From positions 643,462 through 675,349 of the forward strand of contig NW_003130854.1 in the NCBI RefSeq assembly GCF_000003605.2: DNA of 31,888 nucleotides, written 5' to 3'. Below the pieces are notes generated by a model. That model saw only the letters and a program-made list of their open reading frames with translations. It had not been told where the DNA came from and ran no database searches. The stretch is from Saccoglossus kowalevskii. Its lineage: Eukaryota; Hemichordata; Enteropneusta; Harrimaniidae. The position numbers were made by a program, and so were the translations under genes. Shown in pieces: positions 1-8,460 of this stretch (position 1 is its first letter; each line of letters opens with the position of its first letter).

Positions 1-49
1 TGGATAACAAAGTATACAAGTACTGTCTACGATATACTGCAAAATGGAA

Positions 50-130
50 ATAACATACCTATTTAACCGTTGTTGATTTTTGTACAAAAATTCCAAGAAC
101 ACAAAACAAACAACTGACAATCGACAAAAC
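50..130. repeat. Direct repeat, left copy, flanking recombinase pseudogene
   Basis: This stretch, with the landmarks CCTATTTAACCG and CCAAGAACACAAAACAAAC, recurs in the same orientation at about 2262-2345 as CCTGTTTAACCG and CCAAGAACACAAAACAAACG. The second copy has roughly 20 bp more between the landmarks. The two copies bracket the tyrosine-recombinase remnant, so they may be the ends of that element or a local duplication. The alignment was made by eye and the outer limits are uncertain. Confidence 0.6.
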
Positions 131-590
131 AAAAACGCTACACAGTCATGTAGCCACACCAGTAAGAAAAAGATACTGTGGAACTCATTGCAAATGTAAA
201 TACAAAATAAAAATGTCAGTGAATACAATATTTATTAATATGCAGCCTCCATGGACAAGTTCACAACTTCTAATATTGCAAAACCGTTAGTTGTGAACTG
301 AACTGAACTTTAAATTTCATCAGGATTTCCACATGAAGTTACACAGACAGAAAAAAATGCAATATTAAGACAAGGAAAAATAATGCTTTTTTGTCAAGGC
401 TATATCATAATTTCTCATACTTTGGGGGTATTTTTGTGAGTATACATGTATGCATTAAAATTATCACAACTTAAAATGTAATCATAGTACAAATGTAGAG
501 TTAACAGAATTATCGAGTGATTTTGGATTTGTTGGAAAAGTAGCCAAAATGCTGTGACATGGTCTAATTGGTGGTGGGAATTGCCAAGCC
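131..590. other. AT-rich interval without recognised features
   Basis: No open frame, splice-bounded exon or repeat that I could recognise. The sequence is simple AT-rich DNA between the left direct repeat and the repeat fragment that starts near 590. Confidence 0.4.
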
Positions 591-594
591 AGTT

Positions 595-800
595 TATAAA
601 ACAAGCTGGTTGGCGATCCGCTCAGCTCAAAAACAAGCAACATCATGTTTTCGGCTGCATGTTTTCCTAGATTTAAGGCATCATTTACAGTTCATTCATA
701 GTTCAAAGTTGCGTTGGGATTACGTTGATACAGTGTAACAATGTTGGCGCCGGCGATCTCTAACCAGTGTGCAACGTAGCTAACAACAAAATATGTGCAC
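595..800 (-). repeat. Dispersed repeat fragment, copy 1 (inverted partner at 21.75-22.09 kb)
   Basis: Read on the minus strand, this segment matches the plus strand at about 21755-21885 and 22055-22090. Shared landmarks are a run encoding YQRNPNATLN and the string GCGGATCGCCAACCAG. Copy 2 carries roughly 160 extra bases between the two landmarks. The minus strand here also keeps two short open stretches: 864-1073, which starts MAHRNEPFMRAAMD, and 692-880, which ends at the shared YQRNPNATLN motif. I do not recognise this protein. The position just downstream of the recombinase remnant suggests the repeat travels with that element, but this is an inference. Confidence 0.65.
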
Positions 801-863
801 AGGGTCTGCAATGCCTCACGGCGGGGGTGGGGGCAACTGATGCGGAATATATTCAAAATATAT

Positions 864-1073
864 TCAAATACATTCTGCATCGTTCACGTTTGAAGTTCTG
901 TCAACTTCTAACCGCATTAGTTCAAACATAGTTTTTAAATTTACTTCAGACTGAGCCGCGCAGGCAAGCAGACCCAGTCGCCTTTCTCCAAATATCTCTG
1001 CATCCATTGCAGCTCGCATGAACGGTTCATTTCGGTGTGCCATGATGTATGATGTAAAGTTGAACAAGCTCAA
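864..1073 (-). CDS. Short unidentified open frame downstream of recombinase remnant
   Basis: A 69-codon minus-strand frame containing an inner methionine (MAHRNEPF) and a well-mixed composition rich in A, R, E and L, unlike the AT-rich noise nearby. It is followed, after a frame change near 870, by the 692-880 stretch that ends in the YQRNPNATLN motif shared with the inverted copy at 21.8 kb. I recognise no domain. It could be the end of a mobile-element gene or a chance frame in a GC-richer repeat; the match of the tail to a second copy favours the former. Confidence 0.3.
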   Translation of the reverse strand: MSLFNFTSYIMAHRNEPFMRAAMDAEIFGERRLGLLACAAQSEVNLKTMFELMRLEVDRTSNVNDAECI

Positions 1074-1191
1074 CGTTAAATTTACATATGAATAGCTGTG
1101 AATAAATTATCATCAGCAGAAATTACCGGCAGCGCGCACTGTGTCATTTTTGAAAACATGTGCTGTGAACTTATTATCGTTATCGAATTTT

Positions 1192-2002
1192 CTATTTTGT
1201 GTTTGCTATGCTGACATTAATTGATCCACTAAAGGTGCAGTTATGGAACAAAGCAGATGCTGCATGTGTACTTTGATTGTGGGTATTAAAAATAGAAGCA
1301 GTGCCAGATTCTGCGGGAGTTGGTCCAGACGCTACTATGCTGGTGTTTTCTTTGGTATAGATGACGTTGTCGGAAACGCCCGCTTCGATCTCTACGGTCA
1401 CTTCTCTATCAGAGGATTTGTTTTTATACCAAAAACTGGGAAACAGGATACAGGACATTTCTTGACTCTGTTTATTTTTGAGTTTGTTGGTGTAAGACCG
1501 AACACTAGCTTCGTTTTTATGTGCCGTGAAATACGTAATGTGTCTGGTTTCAACTCCTGCCGAATCTAACACAGTGCACGCAGTTGCCCTAACATAATGA
1601 TGTGTATGAATTGTCAACAAATTTGCTGCTATCGAAATCTCTTTCATCATAGATCCCAATTTATTTTCATGAATACCAGACTGTGTCAGTAGGTGTTACA
1701 TTTACACGGGTCCCCTGAAACAACCCATTTTGCAATTTGGACATATACATTTTGAAATGCTGCAACGGGACAATTTTCGCCGCCGGTAGCATACATTTTA
1801 TTTTAGCCTGTGTTTCGAAATCGTCAAGGTAAATTTCATTAAAATTGGCAAAGCGTTCCTTTCTTTCCGTCTGGACGAATTCTCCGGTTTCTGCAAGAAA
1901 ATCTTGCTCTGACAGCTCCCGAACATGATACTCGGCCATGTCTGTTGCAGACAACGAAAACATGTCGCAAAGAATAACATGCAAAAATTGTAGGTTGTAC
2001 AA
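1192..2002 (-). pseudogene. Crypton-like tyrosine recombinase, decayed
   Basis: The C-terminal half (1192-1659) carries the catalytic signature of tyrosine recombinases of the invertebrate Crypton/KIAA1958-like type. The box THHYVRAT supplies the H-x-x-R pair, and AHKNEASVRSY supplies the next histidine and the nucleophilic tyrosine nine residues later, the spacing seen in the superfamily. The preceding KLGSMMKEIS, readable from about 1674 in the same frame, also fits the family. The N-terminal half (1667-2002) includes ERKERFANFNEIYLDDFE, resembling the N-terminal DNA-binding region of these proteins. The two halves lie in different frames, and the central part holding the first catalytic arginine is missing, so the gene is broken. 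The function would have been DNA strand exchange during transposition. Alternatives such as DIRS-type recombinase are possible; the YR assignment itself is firm. Confidence 0.83.
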
Positions 2003-2261
2003 TTTTTTTATTTAACCACTGCCAAAAAAATATATATGTATAATATCTTCATGCTATCAATATTACCCCCAAAATTTTCCTAATATTTAAATGCCCTTCC
2101 CATTATTTGTTTACGCATTAAACTTGTATTCATATTCTGGGGCTTTATTTGGAACACCATAACTGTGCATTATGCTCTATTTAACCATGGCTTGCATAAA
2201 TTAAAACAGTCTACCAAACAATCACAATGATGCATTGATGGCAGTGATACACTCCTATAAT

Positions 2262-2345
2262 ATAATACCTGTTTAACCGACGTTATTTGTGTACACTAGT
2301 CATAGCGTACACAATTTCAAATCCAAGAACACAAAACAAACGACT
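2262..2345. repeat. Direct repeat, right copy
   Basis: Right partner of the repeat at 50-130, with the shared landmarks TTTAACCG and CCAAGAACACAAAACAAACG. Together the two copies enclose about 2.1 kb that includes the recombinase pseudogene. Confidence 0.6.
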
Positions 2346-2654
2346 GAAAACAAGTTACTGCGCATGCTTTGTCACCAAATACATCTTCTCTTTGTGATGT
2401 TCCTCCATCAAATTAAACAGCTTTTGGCTCCCATATTAGTCACTGCAGCTAGCACTTTGTCTTGTGTTGAAATTATGTCTAATTTAGATATTATGATTGT
2501 ATATACATTTGAAATTTTATTTAGTACTAAGGGTGTATGCTGGAGGACTATAAAAATCTTCAAAATGGCGACACGTTTTGCATTCCGTCTCTGTTTGTTG
2601 TTATTCTCTATTACTTCTCTATTCTCCATGTAATTTATTTTGAAATTTTACCAT

Positions 2655-2966
2655 TTATACTTTGCTTATTTCATTGAGACAATTATCACATGTTTTGTCA
2701 TCAGAAATGATATCATGCCATAACCTTTGTTGTCTGGAAAACGCTTTATATTTCTCTTCTTTTTCTGATCTCAATGACACAAGAAGTTTTTCTTTTGTCC
2801 AAATTTGATTTATTGGGATTTGAGGTAGTTGGTTGTGTCTAACAACTTCACTAACATTTGAAGCAGCTGGATAGCTAGTGGTGTTGCTGCATCAGATGAT
2901 AATATTGTTGGAGTCGGTATTGTTACTTCTTCCTTGGATGCAGCCAACACCTGATTCACAGTTCAT
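2655..2966 (-). pseudogene. Myb/SANT-like DNA-binding exon with one in-frame TGA
   Basis: On the minus strand a clean 3' splice site (TTTCAACAG) is followed directly by ATG at 2966. The frame runs 103 codons to a TAA at 2655-2657, with a single internal TGA at 2892-2894 (codon 25). Residues 54-103 read as a Myb/SANT-like (trihelix/MADF-type) domain: WTKEKLLVSLRSEKEE near residue 56, a spacer, then RLWHDI with the second conserved tryptophan at about residue 83, then CDNCLNEISKV. The frame stops where the third helix aromatic would be expected; adding one base would restore a Y-K-W reading, so a frameshift is likely. Such proteins bind DNA and are often derived from transposons. The three upstream cassettes at 3.2-4.3 kb could supply 5' leader exons to this acceptor. 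Confidence 0.6.
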
Positions 2967-3176
2967 CTGTTGAAATATAAAATAAAGTTAATCTTATTTT
3001 ATATATAAGCCATTAATATACATCAAATGCAAAAACTTTGATCTGTTTTAACTTAGGACAATGCAGTGAGTATGAAATGTAATTTTGTCACTAAACATGA
3101 TAATGCAGACATGAATACATCAATCTGTTGTTGTTATTTCAGACATTTTATATCTCACCTAATTATCTCTATAAGC

Positions 3177-3356
3177 TAAAGTGAAGGCAGAGTCTTACCT
3201 TTCTTTGATTGTACTTGGGTGAGAATATCCTCACGTCAGGTTGAGTATCTGAACAAACTAGTGAAGGCACGGTAGCTAAGGGTTGCGCTATTTCCCAGAT
3301 TCAGATCAGACGACCGAAGTTCCTGGATGTTGGAGAATGGGAACTTCGGTACCTGT
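3177..3356 (-). repeat. Triplicated cassette, copy A (lacks TATA segment)
   Basis: First of three direct copies; nearly identical to copy B from TAAAGTGAAGGCAGAG through GGTACCTGT. On the minus strand it ends in a strong 5' splice site, AAAG|GTAAGA, with the junction at 3199/3198. It holds an 11-bp hairpin (3314-3324 with 3339-3349). Unlike B and C it lacks the TATA-containing segment; instead, minus-strand sequence TACTTTTAACAG abuts the GTACCG that starts the conserved part, so copy A could act as an internal exon. There is no ATG in the would-be exon. Confidence 0.85.
3314..3349. other. Conserved stem-loop, copy A
   Basis: The arms CCGAAGTTCCT and GGGAACTTCGG enclose a 14-nt loop. The only change from copy B creates a T-G wobble if the plus strand is transcribed, but a C-A mismatch if the minus strand is. 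Confidence 0.75.
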
Positions 3357-3569
3357 TAAAAGTACGTAAAATCAATAAATAACATTAACAATGTTTTAAA
3401 AAATACTCCCTAAACAAAGTTCTCGCGCTAGAATGTGCGAAAAACGCAATTCGTCTATCGCATGACGATCGACTCTAACTCGCGACTATGAGACAACTTT
3501 CCACCAACCCTTTTTGTTTGAAGGGTTAAAAATCAAAAACACAGGCACGAAAGTTGCTCGCAGCGCCAG

Positions 3570-3796
3570 TAAAGTGAAGGCAGAGTCTTACCTTTCTTTG
3601 ATTGTACTTGGGTGAGAATATCCTCACGTCAGATTGAGTATCTGAACGAACTAGTGAAGGCACGGTAGCTAAGGCTTGCGCTATTTCCCAGATTCAGATC
3701 AGACGACCGAAGTTCCCGGATGTTGGAGAATGGGAACTTCGGTACCTGTCGGGATCTTTCGGCGATACGTCAATCACATCGGCCATTTATACTACA
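3570..3796 (-). promoter_or_regulatory. Triplicated cassette, copy B: putative promoter plus leader exon
   Basis: Read on the minus strand this copy has, in order: a TATA box (TATAAA, plus-strand 3786-3791), a CRE-like half site TGACGT, a perfect 11-bp stem-loop starting about 45 nt after the TATA box, about 120 nt of leader without any ATG, and a strong splice donor AAAG|GTAAGA (junction 3592/3591). That is the layout of a TATA promoter with a short non-coding first exon, and the next acceptor-ATG pair on this strand is at 2966. The TATA segment is identical in copy C over more than 30 bp. The promoter role is inferred from motif order and conservation. Confidence 0.5.
3707..3742. other. Perfect stem-loop, copy B
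   Basis: CCGAAGTTCCC pairs with GGGAACTTCGG, 11 of 11 bases, around a 14-nt loop. It could be an RNA hairpin in a 5' leader or a dyad binding site in DNA. Confidence 0.85.
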
Positions 3797-4048
3797 AAGC
3801 CAACAAATCTATCTGCTATCCATTTTTGATAAGACCACTGTATTGCCTTGGTGATTAATTTACAGTATTTTTCTAATACTCATTACACTTTATCCCGTGA
3901 GCAGTATTTTTGGACACCAGAGTTAGGCAATAAAAAATGTCACCCTGCTGTTCTTGTACTTTAATACATGACAAATGAAATGTCAGCCATTTTGAGTCAA
4001 ATTTCAAGGAGTGTGGCTACAATTTTCTTACTTTGATTCTTACAAAAA
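3797..4048. other. Spacer between cassette copies B and C
   Basis: AT-rich sequence with no recognised gene. It differs from the A-B spacer, which argues that the cassettes were copied as defined units or that the spacers diverged faster. Confidence 0.4.
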
Positions 4049-4273
4049 TAAAGTGAAGGCAGAGTCTTACCTTTGTTATAACTTCCTTTCGGTGAGTACG
4101 CACACATCAGGTGAATATCTAAAGCGATTCTAAGAGATGGTAGCCAAAGCATACACTAAGTTCTTTAGGTTCAGTTCAGACTACTGAAGTTCCCAGATGT
4201 TGGAAAGTGCGAACTTCGGTAACTGTCGGGAGCCTTCGTCGATACGTCAATCACATCGGCCATTTATACTACA
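4049..4273 (-). promoter_or_regulatory. Triplicated cassette, copy C: diverged putative promoter plus leader exon
   Basis: The oldest-looking copy. Its two ends are the best conserved: the donor side AAAG|GTAAGACTCTGCC (minus strand, junction 4071/4070) and the TATA side (TATAAA, plus-strand 4263-4268), where more than 30 bp match copy B exactly. The middle is diverged except for the stem-loop. Preferential conservation of the TATA segment and splice donor is what one expects if both were functional. The leader here does contain ATG triplets. Confidence 0.5.
4184..4219. other. Stem-loop, copy C
   Basis: CTGAAGTTCCC and GCGAACTTCGG form the same hairpin with one T-G wobble (in plus sense) and one C-C mismatch, although flanking sequence has diverged. 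Confidence 0.65.
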
Positions 4274-4607
4274 CAAATGTCCATTTCAGGATAACAACAG
4301 AAACCAAATACACAAATGTGAAGGGTGGCATTTAACAGGCACTAGAATATGTATTCACATTAGTATTGGAATGTACATGAAGTCAAAATGATACAACATT
4401 TTCTTTTCTTTTTAGGCAAAAATGTGCAATATTATAAATTTCACTCCCACTTTTTACTAATCATGTGTAGACCACTGAGCACCTGTATTGTAATATAATT
4501 TGCAAAACTGCTACATGCATTTCCATATGCATTATTTTCTACCCAAAAAATACAGTTAATGTGTTACCTAGAATGTATTTTTTATCATGGAATCAAATGG
4601 TACTTAC

Positions 4608-4679
4608 CAAGAGTTTCTGAAGTTAAGAGAAACAAGCTCTTTGTCAACATAAACAGTTTCTCTTTCTCCATACTCTACC
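4608..4679 (-). CDS. Candidate 72-nt internal exon, unidentified
   Basis: Minus strand: acceptor GCTTAAG, then 72 nt open in one phase with a mixed charged composition (EYGERETVYVDKELVSLNF), then a strong donor, G|GTAAGT, at 4608/4607. The phase is one nucleotide before the first full codon and two after the last, so the exon length is a multiple of three. No domain recognised. The acceptor lacks a strong pyrimidine tract. It may join the exons at 5170-5310 and 5455-5720 in a single minus-strand gene. Confidence 0.4.
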
Positions 4680-4699
4680 CTTAAGCAATACATGAAACA

Positions 4700-5165
4700 T
4701 TACAAGAAGAAAATAAGATTATTTGAAACAACAATACTCCTGTAGCACACTGCAAAAAGTTACTAACAGTACTACCACAAGGCATCACCTAATTATGAAT
4801 ATTGATAGAATTTTGCCAACGCCGTTGATTGTGTTATTTTCTAGATGTTTCCATAAACAAACTCATGAGTATAATCTGATTTTTAGCATTTTATTAAACA
4901 AATGACAGTTCTTCAACCTCCTATGGAGGATATTCAATAATTTTTAAAACTGATTTTTCTTTTGTCATTTGAAATTGCACATACGCATTGTTTTTGGACA
5001 GGGAAGGAGTCCATGATAGTGGGAGGGTTATGTTCCATATTTGGGTGCATTCACACACTTTCACTCACACATACAAGAATACAATTGTTGACATCAAATT
5101 TAATTATTATGATTTATTAATGGTTATTGCTCTATGGATATACTTTAATTTTCAAAACTGATTTT
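4700..5165. other. Interval without recognised gene
   Basis: AT-rich DNA; short plus-strand frames here have no domain or splice support. Contains repeats of the form ACTGATTTTTCTTxT near 4950 and 5160. Confidence 0.35.
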
Positions 5166-5169
5166 TCTT

Positions 5170-5310
5170 CTATAATTTCAGAAATATTTGTTTTTGTTTC
5201 CTGAAGCTCTGATGCAGGGTAAGAGTCTGTGTATACGTTGCCGGCAGGACAACCCCTTCTCCTTCACGGTGTACAGGTGGACCATGGAGGGTAGGTTGGT
5301 AGAGAATGAC
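5170..5310 (-). CDS. Candidate exon, proline-rich, unidentified
   Basis: Minus strand: acceptor TTGTGTTACAG, exon from 5310. The frame VILYQPTLHGPPVHREGEG continues in the same phase (0) as the frame that ends at the donor ATG|GTAATT at 5455, giving an intron of 144 nt. The segment is clearly more GC-rich than its surroundings. A frame change near 5215 would lead into SELQETKTNISEIIEEKS, so it may be decayed. Function unknown. Confidence 0.35.
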   Translation of the reverse strand, partial: VILYQPTLHGPPVHREGEGVVLPATYTQTLTLHQSFRKQKQIFLKL

Positions 5311-5454
5311 CTGTAACACAACTGAACATAACAATTTGTCAATGTATATATATTCATATGAATCACCTATGTTGACTTTCACTTCATCTTTTATCTTATC
5401 TCAATCACACTTGATCACATTTTATCATTGTTTAGGCAATTTAAATTTAATTAC

Positions 5455-5995
5455 CATGTTATGTACAATGCCAAGTGCTGTACTGAGTACCATTGGGACA
5501 TTGGCAAACCTGCCATCTGGCAAAGTTGCAGTTTTATCTTCTCTTCGATTATTAAATGTTGATACTTGGATGGTACAGTATCAATCCTTGGCACCCATGG
5601 CATCCTTATCCTTCTTGTTGCCATATTCTTAAACCACATCCAGCTGTAATGTATTTAGTGCCCTGACCAACTCCCGATGTCTCTTTTTTTTCTGCTCTAT
5701 TCTGTCTTTTTTTTTTTGCAGCTTCTACCTTTCATCTGTTTTTGGACTGCTTGTTCTCTTCTGGCTACATCAAAAAATGGAGGTGCTCTTGTTGAATTTT
5801 TAGGGCAGTTGGTCCATTTACAAAATTTGGATATTTTGATGTCTTTTTTCAATTTCTTTCGGGCTCCAGTAAGTGGATATGTAAAAATATTGGGGAGTGT
5901 TGATGCATGTGACTGCTGTGGTGGTGAGTGTCCTTGTGATGTTGATGGCTGTATGTGTGATGTTATGGTTGCGGTGGTGTTGATGGCTGTTCATG
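5455..5995 (-). pseudogene. Coding-like tail region downstream of the pogo transposase
   Basis: A minus-strand frame opens with a Q/S/T/P-rich part near 5980, passes IFTYPLTGARKKLKKDIK, a basic helical stretch (VARREQAVQKQMKGR, then a run of eleven A that shifts the frame by one, then EQKKKRHRELVRALNTLQ), and ends in TLPDGRFANVPMVLSTALG before a donor, ATG|GTAATT. It contains an in-frame TAA (5629-5631) and TGA (5581-5583). Basic, charged C-terminal tails of this kind are common in pogo-like transposases, so the first part is probably the transposase C-terminus. The second part is not recognised and may be an exon of another gene. Nearby GTGATGTTGATGGCTGT repeats (5935-6000) add low complexity. 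Confidence 0.45.
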
Positions 5996-5999
5996 CTGT

Positions 6000-7300
6000 T
6001 GTAAGTAACACTAAATTCTAAATGACGGACTTCCTGGCAAGTTGTAACCCTCTTCAATGCGCTTCCTATATTTTTCTTTTTTTGGTGTGGTAAAACTACT
6101 TTCAACCAATTCCTATAAGGAAAGGTCACTTGGCTGTGGTGTGTCAGTATGGTCTTCAGTGTTTTCTGCTGCGAATGTCACTGAAGGCTTAAGGAGCGTG
6201 TCGCTTATCTTCGATCTATCAATGGGATATATTCCTCTTTTCACGAAACCATCTGATATGTTTTTGGGGCTGGCGCTTTCATCCAAGCTTGTCGAATAAT
6301 ATTCTTCTTTTCCAGGGTTGGTTGTAATATATTCCTTTATACAGCATGCTCCCATGCCTTTTTCAATGGAGAAAATAAACACACATCAAGAGGTTGCAGA
6401 AAGTGAGAAGCATTTGGGAGCAGTCTAGTCTGTAAAGCAATATATTATGGTCTCAAGCTACTTTGAATGTCTCCATGTCAATGTGTGACTCGTGACCATC
6501 AAACAACAGAGCAACTGGTCTTGTGGGTGGCAAGATTGGAATCAAGTGGTTGGCAAACCAAGAATAGAATGCCTCAGAATCCATCCAACCGCTCTCTGTA
6601 AAATAGCAAATTGATCCTCTGTTGCACCTGCTATTGGGTTCCAGGACTTGGGGGGGGGGGGGGGCGTTTCATTGGGAAAGGGTAGTTCAGTGGGATTGAA
6701 CCACCAGCTGCATTCACTGTAGTAAGAGCAGTTATTTGGCCTTGGTTACTTGCCACAATCTGAGGAAAATTACTCTTTGCTGGCCCCAGTACCTTGCCAG
6801 TCTTCACTCAAAAAAGCGAAAAACCACTCATCACAGTTCCAAATACATGGCGGTTTATCCAACGAATCATGGTCAAATCACGGAACCAGGCATCTACTTG
6901 CTCCTTCGACACTTTCGCACGCTTCATGTCCAGTTTTCTGGTGTTGACCATCTTCACTTGAGGATTGCGCTTGATGAATTGCCGGTACCATTTGTTGCCG
7001 GGTAGATTTCGTGGGTCCTTCTTACTAGTGTCAAGACTCTTTCTAACTGTGTACAGTAGTTGTTCCTCTGTCACTCCAAAGCCTCTTTCTGCCATTCCAA
7101 TAATCCAGTCAGCAAGCTGACTCTCTTTTTCTGTAGTAAGAAAAGGGGGTGGTCCACCATGTTTGCCAAACTGTGTTCTTCCGGAAACACGGTCTCCAAG
7201 TATGGATCTCTTTATTTCCCATTTTGCTGCTGCCTTCCTGATCGACATCTTGTTTTTCGGTCACATCAATGAAGGCTTTCTCTAATGCAGTTCTAGACAT
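6000..7300 (-). pseudogene. pogo/Tigger-type transposase (Tc1/mariner superfamily), frameshifted
   Basis: From ATG near 7300 the frame begins MSRTALEKAF, then shifts into the helix-turn-helix region MSIRKAAAKWEIKRSIL (from 7248), followed by the CENP-B-type second HTH with RGFGVTEEQLL and NKWYRQFIKRNP. The DDE/DDD catalytic domain follows in several frames: IWNCDE (6827-6844, first aspartate), DGHESH (6483-6500, second) and LQPLDV (6380-6400, third). The C-terminal signatures GFVKRGIYPI and KYRKRIEEGY (6043-6072) are also present. A run of 15 G (6650-6664) interrupts the middle. All three catalytic aspartates are still readable, but at least four frame changes and stops make it a pseudogene. 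No terminal inverted repeats were identified. Confidence 0.9.
6650..6664 (+). repeat. Poly-G tract (15)
   Basis: A homopolymer of 15 G inside the pogo pseudogene; expansion or an assembly length error here would shift the reading frame. Similar tracts lie at 15820, 16191, 16668 (poly-C) and 31515. Confidence 0.95.
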
Positions 7301-7599
7301 TTTTGAATTACTCTAGAATAACAATAAAAGGTCAGATAATAGGAATTGTGTTAATTTAATATCTGCTCATAACCTTTTCGCTGGGTTTAGTATAAATTGA
7401 AGAAAATACACAGCAAAGTAAACAAAGAAAAAGGGAGAGTTACATCAGAACCAGAAACTAATCTTTTCATTAGCCTAAAGAATGACCCTTATTGTATAAT
7501 AATAGGGTTATCATAAAAATGGCACAACGTATTAGGAGTTAGTTGATACAATTGCTGTCCTGCTTTAATGAACATTTGGTATTCTTATGATAATATCAG

Positions 7600-8460
7600 A
7601 AAACAATTCTCACCTGGTAAAACACTTGAAAATACTGAAAACAATAAGAGCAGTTAATGAGCTTATGTAATTATAATCAGGTGGATGTGGGTTTTGTTAA
7701 AGGGGAACAGCTCAATCCCATAGATTGCACCAAAGGATCATGGGACACTATTGTTTAATGTTGTTTACAAAGTTTATCTATCTTTTGTTATCCATTGTAA
7801 TTTTGTTGTGAGATTAGGCTTAATTGGAAGTGCCCCTTTTAGACATCAATGGGATTTTTGAAAAGGTACAGGAGTTTTCATAGCAACAAATATTTAATAG
7901 TATTAGAAAAAGTGACAAAACTACTCACCTGATAAAAAAAACTTACTTGATAAAAAAAGATACTGAAAAACAATTAAAAGGTTAATTAGCCTATTTAGTT
8001 ACAACAAGATTTTGATTTGAATTTATAATACAAATGAACAAAAATTCTCACCTGAACAAAAAACTTGAAAATACTTTATGGGGAAAAAGCATGCCGAAAA
8101 ACAATAAGAAAAAAATTCTCACCTGAATAAAAAGGCTTTAGATAAAAAAAAATAGGTAATAAATTATGCTCAGACATCTACAGCAGTTTCTATAGCAACA
8201 AATAAAATTAGCAATAAATTATAATTCTGACAAACGGAAATTCTCACCTGAATAAAAAGATACAAAAAATCTGAAAAAAAAATAAAAAAATTAATATTAG
8301 CTAATGGGATTATAATAGGGGGGATGTTGGAAATTAAGTAATACATTTTGTGCTCAGACATCTACAGCAGTTTCCATAGCAACAAATAAAATGTTATATA
8401 TAATTAGCAAAAAATTTTAATTCTGATAAATACAAATTCTCACCTGAATAAAAGGCTTCA
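7600..8460 (-). repeat. Degenerate tandem array of AG|GTGAG splice-like motifs
   Basis: Six sites read on the minus strand as a pyrimidine-rich or AT-rich run, then CAG|GTGAG. The junctions are at 7613/7614, 7928/7929, 8051/8052, 8122/8123, 8247/8248 and 8443/8444; typical sequence is TTTTTATTCAG|GTGAGAATTT. Part of the array repeats more broadly: GCTCAGACATCTACAGCAG occurs at about 8167 and 8352 (185 bp apart), and TCATAGCAACAAAT-like strings occur at 7877, 8190 and 8377. The array is AT-rich and lies upstream (minus sense) of the pogo pseudogene. It may be a simple diverged satellite, or each unit may carry a 3'/5' splice pair. Confidence 0.7.
7700..7838. mobile_element. 139-bp MITE with TTA target duplication, PIF/Harbinger-type
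   Basis: The ends AAGGGGAACA and (reverse complement) AAGGGGCACT form short terminal inverted repeats, flanked by TTA at 7697-7699 and TTA at 7839-7841. A 3-bp TWA target site with G-rich ends is the pattern of PIF/Harbinger elements. No coding capacity. The TIR is short and imperfect, so the assignment is moderate. Confidence 0.5.

Noticed and set aside
1243-1569. 108-codon plus-strand frame
   Set aside because: It is the antisense shadow of the tyrosine-recombinase catalytic region, which has diagnostic motifs on the other strand.
2289-2633. 114-codon plus-strand frame next to the Myb-like exon
   Set aside because: The sequence begins in the right direct repeat, has no motif, and its composition fits random AT-rich DNA.
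5677-6021. Plus-strand frame with a Cys-rich end resembling a secreted peptide
   Set aside because: It is antisense to the pogo-tail coding region, and the Cys-rich part comes from a GTGATGTTGATGGCTGT-type low-complexity repeat.
8170-8361. Minus-strand hydrophobic 63-codon frame
   Set aside because: It lies wholly within the AT-rich splice-motif array and shows no conservation between array units.
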